From RAM1 sp943372515 (GTDB taxonomy: Bacteria > Pseudomonadota > Gammaproteobacteria > Burkholderiales > Burkholderiaceae_C), in the NCBI GenBank assembly GCA_943372515.1, contig CALRYY010000007.1, positions 1 to 64,000 of the forward strand: DNA of 64,000 nucleotides, read 5' to 3'. Positions within the stretch are counted from its first letter, which is position 1. Each line of letters begins with the position of its first letter. Shown one piece after another: positions 36,652-45,611 of this stretch. Under the pieces are notes generated by a model, which was given only the letters and a program-made list of their open reading frames with translations, ran no database searches and was not told where the DNA came from. The position numbers and the translations under genes are program-made.

Positions 36652-37947
36652 ATGGGTGCCAACGACAGCAAACGCGACGAGTTGGCCCTGCGGGACGGCA
36701 ATTACCTGGGGCACGCGATGGTCGGGCGGGTCGGCGAATTCATCCAGATTCGCCGAGACATTCATGCCCATCCGGAGCTTGCTTTTGAGGAGCACCGCAC
36801 CGCCGCCCTGGTGGCTGGCAAGTTGCGCGAATGGGGTTATGAGGTCACAACCGGTTTGGGGCAAACCGGCGTGGTGGGCACATTGCGTCGTGGCAAAAGC
36901 ACCCGCTCCCTGGGGCTGCGTGCCGACATGGATGCGCTGCCGATTCTTGAAGCAGGCACACATGCGTGGGCCAGCAAAAAACCGGGCCTGATGCATGGCT
37001 GCGGCCACGACGGTCACACCGCCACGCTCCTGGCTGCGGCCAGGCTGATCGCGCAGGACCTTGATTTTGATGGCGTGCTGCATCTGATTTTCCAGCCCGC
37101 AGAAGAAGGCGCCGGTGGCGCGGTGCAGATGATGGCGGACGGCCTGTTTGAGCGTTTCCCCTGCGACGCGGTTTTTGCCTTGCACAACATGCCGGGTATC
37201 GAGGCGGGGCGCTTCGTGTTCAGAAGCGGCCCCACGATGGCGTCCAGCGACAACGTGACCATCCGCTTGAAGGGGCGCGGTGGCCATGGCGCTTTTCCGC
37301 ACCAGTCGGTGGATACAGTGGTGGCAGCCGCCTGCATCGTGATGGCATTGCAGACCATCGTGTCCAGAAACGTAGATCCGTTGAAGACGGCGGTGGTCAC
37401 GGTGGGTGCCTTGCACGCAGGCGAGGCCAATAACGTTATTCCTGAAGAGGCCCGGCTGGAGTTGAGCATCAGGGCACTGGACACCGACGTCAGGGCCTTG
37501 CTCAAGGAGCGGATCATGGCGCTTGTCGAACTGCAGGCGGCGAGCTATGGCGTGCAAGCTTGCATCGATTGGCGGGAGGGCTATGCCGTGCTCGTCAATA
37601 CGCCCGCAGAAACCGAATTGGCAACGGCGGTGGCCTTGACGCTGTTTGGCCCGCAGCGCGTTGACCCCAATGGCCCCATGTTCACGGCGAGTGAGGATTT
37701 TTCTTTCATGTTGCAGCGGGTGCCGGGCTGCTACTTTTTTGTGGGAAACGGCGGCCCCGGCACACCTGGCGCTTGCAACGTGCACAACCCTGGCTACGAC
37801 TTCAATGACGACATCATCGCGCCGGGAGCTGCCTTCTGGATGGCGTTGGTGCAGCGCCACTTTGCACCGAAGGAGCAACCACCCCTGAAAGTCCCAGGCA
37901 AAAGGACCGATCTGAACGCTGGTGACCCCATCACAGCTGGACCATGA
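36652..37947 (+). CDS. M20-family amidohydrolase (hippurate/N-acyl amino acid hydrolase-like)
   Basis: Metal-dependent amidohydrolase of 431 aa. Metal ligands are visible in MHGCGHDGHTA and in the acidic pair QPAEEGAGG; the dimerisation-domain histidine is in GRGGHGAFPHQ. The family (hippuricase, IAA-amino acid hydrolase, aminoacylase) cleaves the amide of N-acyl or N-aroyl amino acids. It starts 5 bp after the Bug gene and overlaps the dadA-like gene by 4 bp (ATGA). It likely releases an amino acid that the next enzyme oxidises. The exact acyl group is unknown. Confidence 0.9.
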   Translation: MGANDSKRDELALRDGNYLGHAMVGRVGEFIQIRRDIHAHPELAFEEHRTAALVAGKLREWGYEVTTGLGQTGVVGTLRRGKSTRSLGLRADMDALPILEAGTHAWASKKPGLMHGCGHDGHTATLLAAARLIAQDLDFDGVLHLIFQPAEEGAGGAVQMMADGLFERFPCDAVFALHNMPGIEAGRFVFRSGPTMASSDNVTIRLKGRGGHGAFPHQSVDTVVAAACIVMALQTIVSRNVDPLKTAVVTVGALHAGEANNVIPEEARLELSIRALDTDVRALLKERIMALVELQAASYGVQACIDWREGYAVLVNTPAETELATAVALTLFGPQRVDPNGPMFTASEDFSFMLQRVPGCYFFVGNGGPGTPGACNVHNPGYDFNDDIIAPGAAFWMALVQRHFAPKEQPPLKVPGKRTDLNAGDPITAGP

Positions 37948-39176
37948 AATCAATCGCAATCATTGGCGGCGGCATCACTGGTGTCACTACCGCTTACGCC
38001 CTGGCCCGGCGCGGCTTCGCCGTCACCCTGTTCGAGAAAAGCCGCTACGTGGCGATGGAGACATCGTTTGCCAATGGCGGGCAGCTGTCCGCGTCGAATG
38101 CCGAGGTGTGGAACCACTGGTCCACCATCGTCAAAGGCCTGAAGTGGATGCTCAGAAGCGACGCGCCCCTGCTGGTCAACCCCAAGCCCGGCTGGCACAA
38201 GCTGAGCTGGTTTGTGGAGTTCATCAGCAACATACCGCATTACGAACGCAACACGGTTGAGTCCACACGCCTGGCGATCGCGGCACGTGAACATTTGTTC
38301 AACTGGTCACAAGCCGAAGGCGTGGATTTCGATCTGAAAAAAGAAGGCATCCTGCACATCTACCGCGACAAAAAGGGTTTTGACCACGCCGGGCAGGTCA
38401 GCATTCTGTTGGCAAAGGGCGGCTTGCAGCGCCGTGCAGTGACGCCGGCCGAAATGAAGGCCATCGAGCCGACGCTGGCCGGCAATTACTATGGGGGTTA
38501 CTTCACCGAGAGCGACTCAACCGGCGACATTCACAAGTTCACCACCGGCATGGCCAAAGCGGCTGAACGCCTGGGCGTGCACTGCCTTCACGGGCAAGAT
38601 GTCCTGGCCGTGCACAGCGATGGCGTAACGGCAGAAGTGACGGTGGCTGACGGCGACGGCCACGTCACGCACCACTTTGATGGGCTGATCGTGTGCGCAG
38701 GCGTTGAGAGCCGCAACTTTGCCGCCCAACTGGGAGACAGGGTCAACATCTACCCGGTGAAGGGCTATTCCATCACCGTTAACCTGCCGGACGCATCAAG
38801 CCAGGCTGCAGCGCCCACCGTGAGCCTGCTGGACGACGAGACCAAGCTGGTCACCAGCCGTCTGGGCACGGACCGCTTCCGTGTCGCAGGCACGGCAGAG
38901 TTCAACGGCTACAACAAAGACATCCGCGCCGACCGCATTCGGCCCCTGATCGCCTGGGTCAACCAGTGCTTTCCTGGCATCAACACCCGCCAGGTCGTGC
39001 CCTGGGCCGGCCTGCGCCCCATGATGCCCAACATGATGCCTCGCGTGGGCCGGGGAAAATCACCCAACGTTTTTTACAACACCGGGCATGGCCATTTGGG
39101 GTGGACGCTGTCTGCCGTCACGGCGGATATGGTTGGGGGTGTGGTGCAGGGGGCGATGGAGGCGGGCGCGCCGTGA
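37944..39176 (+). CDS. D-amino acid dehydrogenase-like FAD oxidoreductase
   Basis: DadA-family flavoprotein of 410 aa. It has the dinucleotide-binding motif IAIIGGGITGVTTAYALA and the ETSFANGGQLSASNAEVWN segment characteristic of DadA small subunits. The C-terminal VVPWAGLRPMMPNMMPRVG and NTGHGHLGWTLS segments also agree. It would deaminate a D-amino acid to a 2-oxo acid, passing electrons to quinone at the inner membrane. Its start overlaps the M20 gene stop (ATGA). Together with the Bug and M20 genes it suggests use of N-acyl-D-amino acids; a sarcosine-type substrate is the alternative. Confidence 0.88.
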   Translation: MKSIAIIGGGITGVTTAYALARRGFAVTLFEKSRYVAMETSFANGGQLSASNAEVWNHWSTIVKGLKWMLRSDAPLLVNPKPGWHKLSWFVEFISNIPHYERNTVESTRLAIAAREHLFNWSQAEGVDFDLKKEGILHIYRDKKGFDHAGQVSILLAKGGLQRRAVTPAEMKAIEPTLAGNYYGGYFTESDSTGDIHKFTTGMAKAAERLGVHCLHGQDVLAVHSDGVTAEVTVADGDGHVTHHFDGLIVCAGVESRNFAAQLGDRVNIYPVKGYSITVNLPDASSQAAAPTVSLLDDETKLVTSRLGTDRFRVAGTAEFNGYNKDIRADRIRPLIAWVNQCFPGINTRQVVPWAGLRPMMPNMMPRVGRGKSPNVFYNTGHGHLGWTLSAVTADMVGGVVQGAMEAGAP

Positions 39177-39202
39177 CGGTGAGGCTGAGCCTGGTGTTTG
39201 CG

Positions 39203-40087
39203 CTATGCCAGGAAAAGATCCGAGATCACAGCACGCAGCCATCCGTTGGCCGGGTCCTGCTTGTAGCGCTCATGCCAATGCTGCTTGATGGAGAACGTCG
39301 GCAGCGCAAACGGCGGCCGCAAGGCCTTGACGTCGGCGATGCCCACCAGCGTATGCGCCACCCGGGTGGGCAGCGTCACCATCAGGTCCGTGCTGGCCAC
39401 CAGCCCGCCCAGGCCCAGAAAGTTCGGCAGGCGCAACGCCACGTTGCGCTCCACGCCCAGTCGTTGCAGCTCTTCCTCCACCAGGTTCTGCCCGGTCCCG
39501 GACGCGGTCACCACGACGTGGTTCTCCCGCCGGAACATTGCCTCGGTGAGCCTGGACCGCACGCGCGGGTGGCCGCTTCGCACGACGCAGGCGAAGTCCA
39601 GCTCGAAAAGCTTCTGCTGGTAGAACCCCGCCTCCAGCTGCGGCATGAAACCGACGGCCAGGTCCGCCTCGCCGGATTCCAGCATCTTCGGTGTCTGAGT
39701 CGAGATGTGCGTGATCTCCAGGTTGATGCCCGGGGCGATCTCGCGCAGCCGGTTGACCAGGGGCGGCAGTAGCGCCAGGTGCGTGATGTCGGTCATGCAG
39801 ATGCGGAACGTGCGTTGCGCGGTGGCCGGGTCGAACACGGCCTGCTGCCGGGTGATGCCGCGCAGCAGTTCCAGGGCCTGGCGCACCGGTGCCACCAGCG
39901 AGGTGGCATGCGGCGTCGGCTGCATGCCGTCGGCGGTGCGCACGAACAGAGGGTCCCCGAAGTGGCGCCGCAATCGCGCCAGAGAGATGCTGACCGAGGA
40001 CTGCGCCACCCCGAGGTTGTCGCCGGCCCGGGAGACGCTGCGGGTCTTGTAGACCTCGTCGAAGACAGCCAGAAGTTTCAGATCCAT
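39203..40087 (-). CDS. LysR-family regulator, likely controller of the meta-cleavage regulon
   Basis: A 294-aa LysR regulator of the NodD/PcpR-like group. The HTH is SVSRAGDNLGVAQSSVSIS, and the DPLFVRTADGMQPTPHA segment following it is typical of that subgroup. It is divergent from the FAD oxidoreductase gene. The intergenic region carries the 39-bp promoter signature that recurs upstream of the porin gene and of the large operon at 53.6 kb, which makes this gene the natural candidate regulator of all three. The ATG at 40087 gives the standard N-terminus (MDLKLLAVFDEV). Confidence 0.9.
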   Translation of the reverse strand: MDLKLLAVFDEVYKTRSVSRAGDNLGVAQSSVSISLARLRRHFGDPLFVRTADGMQPTPHATSLVAPVRQALELLRGITRQQAVFDPATAQRTFRICMTDITHLALLPPLVNRLREIAPGINLEITHISTQTPKMLESGEADLAVGFMPQLEAGFYQQKLFELDFACVVRSGHPRVRSRLTEAMFRRENHVVVTASGTGQNLVEEELQRLGVERNVALRLPNFLGLGGLVASTDLMVTLPTRVAHTLVGIADVKALRPPFALPTFSIKQHWHERYKQDPANGWLRAVISDLFLA

Positions 40088-40099
40088 TATTTACTTTCC

Positions 40100-40138
40100 C
40101 GTTATTGAATATTGGAGCCATCGCATTGCCCAAATAGT
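40100..40138 (+). promoter_or_regulatory. Shared 39-bp promoter signature, copy upstream of FAD oxidoreductase
   Basis: CGTT, 6 nt, TATTGGAG, 6 nt, CATTG, 3 nt, AAATAGT. The same blocks with the same spacing occur on the minus strand at 44192-44230 (all blocks identical) and 53759-53797 (CGTT, TAT, CATTG and AAA kept). A -35/-10 reading TTGGAG-17 bp-TAGTGT is possible. It lies 56 nt upstream of the chosen start and 12 bp from the divergent LysR start. Confidence 0.65.
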
Positions 40139-40194
40139 GTGCCAAAACCAGAATGGTGGCAATGACAACGTTTGCTCATACAGGGGACATCCGC

Positions 40195-41553
40195 ATGCAC
40201 ACCATCAAGCCGGCCACTGTGCAGGAGCCCAGCCGCGACACCCCGGTCTGGGGCGAGTACGACGTCGTCGTGCTCGGCGGCGGTCCGGCCGGCATCGTCG
40301 CTGCCGCTGCTTCGGCGCGCCTGGGCCGCTCCACCCTGCTCGTCGAAAGCTACGGCTTTCTGGGTGGCATGGGCACCGCCGCTGGCGTGACGAACTTTTG
40401 CGGGCTGCACGCAAACGTGTACGGCCAGATCCAGCAGGTGGTGCACGGCGTGGCCGACGACCTGCTGGCCGGAATCCGGGCGCTGAACGGCCTGAGCGAG
40501 CCGCACGTAATCCTCGGCAAGATAGCCGCTCAGGCGTACGACAACGCGGCCTTCAAGGTGGCGGCGGATAACCTGGTGCTGAGCAGTGGTGCCCAACTGC
40601 TGTTCCACGCCCAACTGGTTGGCGTCCTGATGCATAGCCCCAGTAACATCCACGCCGCCCTGATCGAGACCAAGTCCGGCCGTTACGCGGTACTGGCGAA
40701 GACCTTCATCGATTGCACCGGCGACGGCGACCTTGCAGCGCAGGCTGGAGCTCCGTTTGAAAAGGGAACCAGTGCGCGCGACATGATGTACCCGTCCACC
40801 ATGTTCCGGGTCAACGGGGTCGACGCCGAGGTGGCGGGGGACGCGTATGACCGGTTCGGACACCTCATGGACGAGGCCGAGAAGTCCGGCCGCAAGTTCC
40901 CGCGCAAGACGCCCATCATCCGCCCGCAAAAGAACCCGGCTGAGTGGCGGGCCAACGTCACCCAGCTGGCGAATGCGGCTGGCCATCCGGTGGACGGCAC
41001 CGACGCGGCCCAGCTCAGCGATGCCGAGGTCGAGGGCCGCCGGCAGATTGTGGATTTCTTTCAGTTCCTGCGCGGGTCGGCACCCGGGTTCGGGAACTCC
41101 TACATCCTGGAGATCGCCCCGCAGGTCGGTGTGCGCGAAACCCGCCGCGTCGTCGGCGAGTACCAGCTGACCGAGGATGACGTCCTTCAGTGCGCCAGCT
41201 TCGAGGACAGCATTGGCGTCAACGGCTGGATGATCGAGGAGCACGTGGCCGGGAACATCTCCTTCCGGTGGCAGGACATTCCCAACTGCCGCGGGTTCAA
41301 CCAACTGCCTTACCGTATTCTGCTGCCGCAGCGCGTGGACAATCTCCTGGTGGCCGGGCGCTGCGCTTCCATGACGCATATGGGCCAGGCGGCGGCACGC
41401 GTCTCCGGCGGCTGTTTCGTGATGGGGCAGGCAGCCGGGACTGCCGCGGCGCTGGCGGTGAACGCTGGCGTTCGCCCGCGGGACCTCCCGGTCGCACAGC
41501 TGCAGCAGCGCCTGCAAGCCGATGGAGCCTACCTCGGTCGCGACATCCTATAA
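40195..41553 (+). CDS. FAD-dependent oxidoreductase (FAD_oxidored family)
   Basis: A 452-aa flavoprotein with an N-terminal GxGxxG fingerprint (DVVVLGGGPAGIVAAAASARLG), LVESYGFLGGMGTAAGV typical of PF12831-type proteins, and a second FAD segment TFIDCTGDGDLAAQAG. The C-terminal NLLVAGRCASMTHMG closes the FAD domain. Members are often found in catabolic operons, but substrates are mostly unknown; none can be assigned here. Start ATG 40195, with AGGGGA 8 nt upstream, is preferred over ATG 40153. A Bug-type binding-protein gene follows after 29 bp, and the shared regulon promoter precedes it. Confidence 0.85.
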   Translation: MHTIKPATVQEPSRDTPVWGEYDVVVLGGGPAGIVAAAASARLGRSTLLVESYGFLGGMGTAAGVTNFCGLHANVYGQIQQVVHGVADDLLAGIRALNGLSEPHVILGKIAAQAYDNAAFKVAADNLVLSSGAQLLFHAQLVGVLMHSPSNIHAALIETKSGRYAVLAKTFIDCTGDGDLAAQAGAPFEKGTSARDMMYPSTMFRVNGVDAEVAGDAYDRFGHLMDEAEKSGRKFPRKTPIIRPQKNPAEWRANVTQLANAAGHPVDGTDAAQLSDAEVEGRRQIVDFFQFLRGSAPGFGNSYILEIAPQVGVRETRRVVGEYQLTEDDVLQCASFEDSIGVNGWMIEEHVAGNISFRWQDIPNCRGFNQLPYRILLPQRVDNLLVAGRCASMTHMGQAAARVSGGCFVMGQAAGTAAALAVNAGVRPRDLPVAQLQQRLQADGAYLGRDIL

Positions 41554-41582
41554 CCGATCCCACCCGATTCCTGGAGCCAACC

Positions 41583-42557
41583 ATGAGACGACGCAGTCTG
41601 AACAAGGCGGCTTTGGCCGCAGCGGTGACTTGCCTGGCGCCGATGGCGCAGGCCCAGCAGCGTGGCGCCGGGGCGGCATGGCCCACGAAGACCGTGCGGC
41701 TGCTGGTCGGCTTCCCGGCCGGCTCCACTCCCGACACCCTGGCCCGCACCCTGGCAGAGCCGCTGTCCACGGCACTGGGCCAACCGGTGATTGTCGAAAA
41801 CAAGGCCGGGGCGGGTGGACAGATCGCCATGGAGCAGGTTGCCCGGGCCACGGACCACCACACCCTCGCGCTGGCCAGCAACAGCCTGGTCACGGCAAAG
41901 ATGCTGGGCACCAAGCTGCCCTACGACGCGGCCAAGGACTTCAGCTTCATCTCGCTGCTGGCAACGGCGCCCCTGGTCCTGGTCGCGCCTGCGCAAGCCC
42001 CCACGGGCGCAGCATTCTTCGCGGCCGCCGTGCAGCAGGGCGACAAGTGGAACTACGGCTCGGTCGGCAACGGCTCCATGGGCCATTTGGGCATGGAAGT
42101 GCTCAAGACCAAGGTCAAGGGACTGGCGCCCACGCACGTCCCGTTCAAGGGCAATCCCGATGTCGTGACCAGCATGATCGGCGGGGAGATTCACATGGCC
42201 CTCGTCCCACCGGGCATCGCCATCCCGCAGGCCAAGGCCGGCAGGCTCAAGGTCATCGGGCTGGCCGGGGGGCGCAGCGCGGTCGCGCCCGAGGCGCAGC
42301 CGCTCGCCGACGCCGGCGTGCGCGACTTCAACGTGGAGGTCTGGGCCGCACTGATCGGCCCGGCCAGCCTGCCGAAGGCCGCGCAGGACCGGCTGGCGGC
42401 GGTGGTTCCCTCCATCGTGCGCAACGCCGAGACTCGCCAGAAATTGCTGAACCAGGGCTGGCAGGCGGTGGGCACGTCGCCAGACGGCCTGAGGAACCGC
42501 ATCAGGGACGAGACCGCTACCGTCGAGGCCCTCGTACGCGGAATCCAGTTGAAGTAA
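41583..42557 (+). CDS. Bug/TctC-type periplasmic solute-binding protein
   Basis: A 324-aa Bug-family receptor with a signal peptide (MRRRSLNKAALAAAVTCLAP, cleavage near AQA) and the family start WPTKTVRLLVGFPAGSTPD. The conserved GQPVIVENKAGAGG and PFKG segments are present. ATG 41583 is preceded by TGGAG. It forms an operon with the FAD oxidoreductase upstream. Its 3' end overlaps a broken LysR gene on the opposite strand. It probably supplies the carboxylate substrate of the regulon. Confidence 0.9.
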   Translation: MRRRSLNKAALAAAVTCLAPMAQAQQRGAGAAWPTKTVRLLVGFPAGSTPDTLARTLAEPLSTALGQPVIVENKAGAGGQIAMEQVARATDHHTLALASNSLVTAKMLGTKLPYDAAKDFSFISLLATAPLVLVAPAQAPTGAAFFAAAVQQGDKWNYGSVGNGSMGHLGMEVLKTKVKGLAPTHVPFKGNPDVVTSMIGGEIHMALVPPGIAIPQAKAGRLKVIGLAGGRSAVAPEAQPLADAGVRDFNVEVWAALIGPASLPKAAQDRLAAVVPSIVRNAETRQKLLNQGWQAVGTSPDGLRNRIRDETATVEALVRGIQLK

Positions 42558-42888
42558 GCGCGGCGCGCACGACTGACACGCCGGCTTTCGACTCTTCGAG
42601 CAGCCTGGCCATCGCATCCAGCGACTCGAAGATTTCCAGGCTCGCCAGCGCGACCCGCCGCCCCGCCTCCGTGGCCTCCAGGCCGCGGCGGTGGCGCAGG
42701 AACAGTGCGGCGCCCAGCCCTTCTTCGAGCCGCGCAAGCTTGTGGCTCGCGCCGGAGACGGACATATGGCAGACCTGCGCGGCTGCCGAGAGGGAACCCG
42801 CCCGCGTGCACTCCACGACCAGGCGCAGCGATGGCAAATCCAGACGGTGCAGATTGATGCTGCTGAGCATGGCGCTGCGGCCCGGCAC
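42517..42888 (-). pseudogene. Truncated LysR regulator (DNA-binding domain only)
   Basis: The 123-codon frame encodes a complete LysR HTH (GSLSAAAQVCHMSVSGASHKLARLE, then LFLRHRRGLEATEAG) and the linker helix. It then stops with an unrelated tail (TSTGFRVRGPRR) that overlaps the 3' end of the Bug gene. The whole effector-binding domain of ~200 residues is missing. It is probably a deletion remnant, although a stable HTH-only protein cannot be excluded. Start could be 42888 or ATG 42870. Confidence 0.8.
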
Positions 42889-42934
42889 GTTGCCCTACCT
42901 GAACAGGGGCATGTGCCGGGCGAAAGGCAGACTG

Positions 42935-44119
42935 TCAGAAGGAGTGGCGCATCCCGATCGCCAGGGCGCGGGGGGTTGCACCCGGTGCGCCCGCCGCAAA
43001 GGCCACGTCGTTGCCAAGCAGGGCGAACTGGCCGGTCGCATTGTTCGAGGTGCGGCCGAACGAGGTGTATGCGATGGTGCGCCTGGACAGGTTGTAGGTG
43101 TAGGTCAGACCCAGGCTGGTGCCTCGCCGTTCGGCGCCGGTCGGGTTGTCCTGACGGATGCGCTGAACCTGCGCGTACACGGTGCTGGCGCCGAACGCGA
43201 CCGAACCGCCCAGCCAGGTGTCGGATCCGTCCACCGGCCCATTCACGCGGAAGTGGCCGACCGATGCCGAGTAATTGCCGAACACATAGCGCGTGCCCAG
43301 GGCCATGTCCGTGCGGTTCGCGATGCCGGTGAAGGCCGCCGGCGTGCCTGCGGTCAGTGCCTGCTTGACTTGCTGCAACGAGCCGCTCACGGTCAGCCCG
43401 CCGCCGACGTACTCACCCCCGACCCCGATGAATTTATTCGTGTCGCTAGGCGGCCGTCCTGCGCCACCGCTGCTCTCCGAACCCAGCCCATAGGCCGCGC
43501 GCGCCCTGAACCCGCCGATGACCGGCGAGGTGTAGGTGAGTACGTTGCTGTTGCGCGCACTGCGCTCCGGCCCGCCGAGCAGGGACGTCAGCAGCTGGAT
43601 GTTGCCCAGGTACTGGGCGCCCCGGATGGTGTCGGTGGTCACGGCGGTATAGAACAGGGGCGTGTAGTCGCGCCCGAGTGTCACCGTGCCATAGGGCGTC
43701 TCCAGACCAACGGCGGAGCGGCGATTGAAGCCCGCCACCGCCGTTCCGGTGGGCGCGGTGGGCGTGGCGCTGCCGTAGTCGCCCGTGTACTGCTTGGAGG
43801 CGCCGGTGTCCAGATCGAAACCCATCTCGAGCTGGAACAGGGCCTTCATGCCGCCGCCGAGATCCTCCACGCCGCGCACGCCCCAGTGGGACGAGGACCC
43901 GATGCCTGAGGTCACGGCCGTCAGCGCGCCCGTGCCGGGCGCACCACTGCGGCTGGACACCAGGCTGGCATCCACGTTGCCGTACAAGGTGACGCTGCTC
44001 TGTGCGCAAGCACCGGACGCGCCGAGTGCCAGTGTGGCGCAAGCCAATGCGCACGCGGTGGTCCTGCCTTGCACCCGGTGTCTGGGCGAAATCGTGGGGG
44101 GACGCTGTGTGTTGTTCAT
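42935..44119 (-). CDS. Outer-membrane porin, Gram-negative OmpC-like (beta-proteobacterial family)
   Basis: General-diffusion trimeric porin of 394 aa. A signal peptide is followed by mature start QSSVTLYGNVDASL, the betaproteobacterial porin hallmark. The segments GSSSHWGVRGVEDLGGGMKA and RRSAVGLETPYGTVTLGRD are conserved, and the protein ends in the terminal Phe required for outer-membrane assembly (GMRHSF). It probably lets the regulon's aromatic substrate enter the periplasm. The promoter region carries the 39-bp signature (44192-44230) shared with the catabolic operon. Confidence 0.93.
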   Translation of the reverse strand: MNNTQRPPTISPRHRVQGRTTACALACATLALGASGACAQSSVTLYGNVDASLVSSRSGAPGTGALTAVTSGIGSSSHWGVRGVEDLGGGMKALFQLEMGFDLDTGASKQYTGDYGSATPTAPTGTAVAGFNRRSAVGLETPYGTVTLGRDYTPLFYTAVTTDTIRGAQYLGNIQLLTSLLGGPERSARNSNVLTYTSPVIGGFRARAAYGLGSESSGGAGRPPSDTNKFIGVGGEYVGGGLTVSGSLQQVKQALTAGTPAAFTGIANRTDMALGTRYVFGNYSASVGHFRVNGPVDGSDTWLGGSVAFGASTVYAQVQRIRQDNPTGAERRGTSLGLTYTYNLSRRTIAYTSFGRTSNNATGQFALLGNDVAFAAGAPGATPRALAIGMRHSF

Positions 44120-44191
44120 GATGAGGTTGTCTCCGTTTGTTGATAGGGGTTGAATCGCTGCCGGCGAGCATGGGAATTTTGTTTGCGCACT

Positions 44192-44230
44192 ACTATTTCG
44201 ACAATGTCATTCCTCCAATAGAAGGAAACG
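44192..44230 (-). promoter_or_regulatory. Shared 39-bp promoter signature, copy upstream of porin
   Basis: Read on the minus strand: CGTT, TCCTTC, TATTGGAG, GAATGA, CATTG, TCG, AAATAGT. Upstream of it lies TATTCGAATTTG, partly shared with the 53.8-kb copy (TATTCGAAATCC). A possible -35/-10 pair is TTGGAG-17 bp-TAGTAG. It lies 72 nt before the porin ATG and separates the porin from the RraA genes. Confidence 0.65.
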
Positions 44231-44270
44231 CAAATTCGAATACTGAAACATGCTCAGCCGCGAGGGCGAC

Positions 44271-44936
44271 TCAGAAGCCATACACCTCAAGCGTACGGGC
44301 GCCGCGGCGGATTTGCGAGATCACATCCGCTTCCTTGCGCTCGCGCGCCACCGCCGCCTGCACCACCGCACCGGCCCGCTCCCGGGGGATGGCGACCACG
44401 CCATCGGCATCGCCCACCACGAGGTCGCCTGCATGGACGGTCAGGTCGCCGAAACGTGTGGGATGGTTGATCCAGCCGCGAGCGCCGAAGTCCTTGCCGG
44501 TACCGCGGATGCACAGCCCGCGGGCGAACACCGGGAAGCCGAAGTCGGCCAGGATGGCGCCGTCGCGTACGCAGCCGTCGATGACCAGACCGCCCAGACG
44601 GCGGGTCTGGGCCGCGCAGGACATGATCTCGCCCCAGTAGCCGAAGTCGTGCGCGTCGCTCACGTGCACCACCAGCACATCGCCCGGCTGGGCCACGTAG
44701 ATGGCGCGATGCAGCCACAGGTTGTCTCCGCCGGGCGAGTGGACGGTCACGGCCGGCCCGCAGATGCGGAAAGTCGGCGCAACCGGCTTGATGGCGTGCG
44801 GCATCACACCGATGCGGCCGCCTGCCTCGTGTAGCGTGGCCACCGGCAGCTGGCGGGCGGCCTCGACCGTCGCCGCATCGGGGCGGGCGATCTCCTGCGC
44901 GATCGTGGGGCCGCTGGGCATAGCGAGCGCGCTCAT
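44271..44936 (-). CDS. RraA-like aldolase 1 (4-carboxy-4-hydroxy-2-oxoadipate aldolase-type)
   Basis: A 221-aa class II metal-dependent aldolase of the RraA/HMG aldolase fold. Family signatures are the substrate and metal loop VIDGCVRD and the closing GDLVVGDADGVVAIP. CHA aldolase (LigK/GalC) cleaves the product of 4-oxalomesaconate hydratase to pyruvate and oxaloacetate. An OmaH-like amidohydrolase and an extradiol dioxygenase are encoded in the same operon, so this is a likely role. It is the last of three tandem paralogues and overlaps the second by 4 bp (ATGA). Which paralogue is the true aldolase is unclear. Confidence 0.85.
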   Translation of the reverse strand: MSALAMPSGPTIAQEIARPDAATVEAARQLPVATLHEAGGRIGVMPHAIKPVAPTFRICGPAVTVHSPGGDNLWLHRAIYVAQPGDVLVVHVSDAHDFGYWGEIMSCAAQTRRLGGLVIDGCVRDGAILADFGFPVFARGLCIRGTGKDFGARGWINHPTRFGDLTVHAGDLVVGDADGVVAIPRERAGAVVQAAVARERKEADVISQIRRGARTLEVYGF

Positions 44937-45598
44937 GTCGTCTCCCGCGTCTGCAGCTGGTGGTAGCGGTGCTTTTCGCGCGCCTCGCGCAGGCTCATGC
45001 CGGCACGCACCGACTGGCGGATCGCGTCCTCGGCCGTCTGGATCTGCTCGGCCGAGTCGAGCACCTTGTCCTCGAATTCGCGCGGAATGGCCACCACACC
45101 GTCGGCATCGCCGCGCAGCAGGTCGCCCGGCGCGATGCGCACGTTGCCGATGCTCACCGGGACCTGTGTTGCCTCCACCTGCACCCGGTCCTTGCCGGTG
45201 CGCATCCAGTTGTCGCGGCTGTAGATCGGGTAGCCGAGTTCCAGGGCGAGCGCGACGTCGCGGTTGATCCCGTCGATGACTGTGCCGGCGATGCCTTTGT
45301 GGTGCGCCACTTCAGTGAGGATGTCACCCCAGACGGTGACGTCATCGCGGCCGTTGTTGGCCAGAACGACCACGGTGCCCGGCTCGATGTCGTCGATGAA
45401 GTCGCCCACGGTACCTGGCGGGGCGCCGGCCGGACCGTACTGGAGCGTCCAGGCGCGGCCCGTCATGCGAAACGAAGCGGACCGGGGCTTGATCCTGTAG
45501 CACTGCCCGGCCAGGCCGTGGCGGTCCAGTGCGTCGCTGAGGGTGGCAGTGTCCAGGCGCGACGCGCGCGCGACATTGGTGTCTTCTTTCATGAGCAT
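44933..45598 (-). CDS. RraA-like family protein 2
   Basis: A 221-aa RraA-fold protein with the loop VIDGINRD (R-D motif kept) and GDLLRGDADGVVAIPRE. It is clearly diverged from paralogues 1 and 3, so the three are not a recent duplication. Possible roles are a hydroxy-oxoacid aldolase/lyase of different substrate range or an oxaloacetate decarboxylase. Start ATG 45598 with GAAGG about 10 nt upstream; ATG 45592 is the alternative. The gap to paralogue 3 is 13 bp. Confidence 0.83.
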   Translation of the reverse strand: MLMKEDTNVARASRLDTATLSDALDRHGLAGQCYRIKPRSASFRMTGRAWTLQYGPAGAPPGTVGDFIDDIEPGTVVVLANNGRDDVTVWGDILTEVAHHKGIAGTVIDGINRDVALALELGYPIYSRDNWMRTGKDRVQVEATQVPVSIGNVRIAPGDLLRGDADGVVAIPREFEDKVLDSAEQIQTAEDAIRQSVRAGMSLREAREKHRYHQLQTRETT

Positions 45599-45611
45599 TT
45601 TTCTTGCGCCT

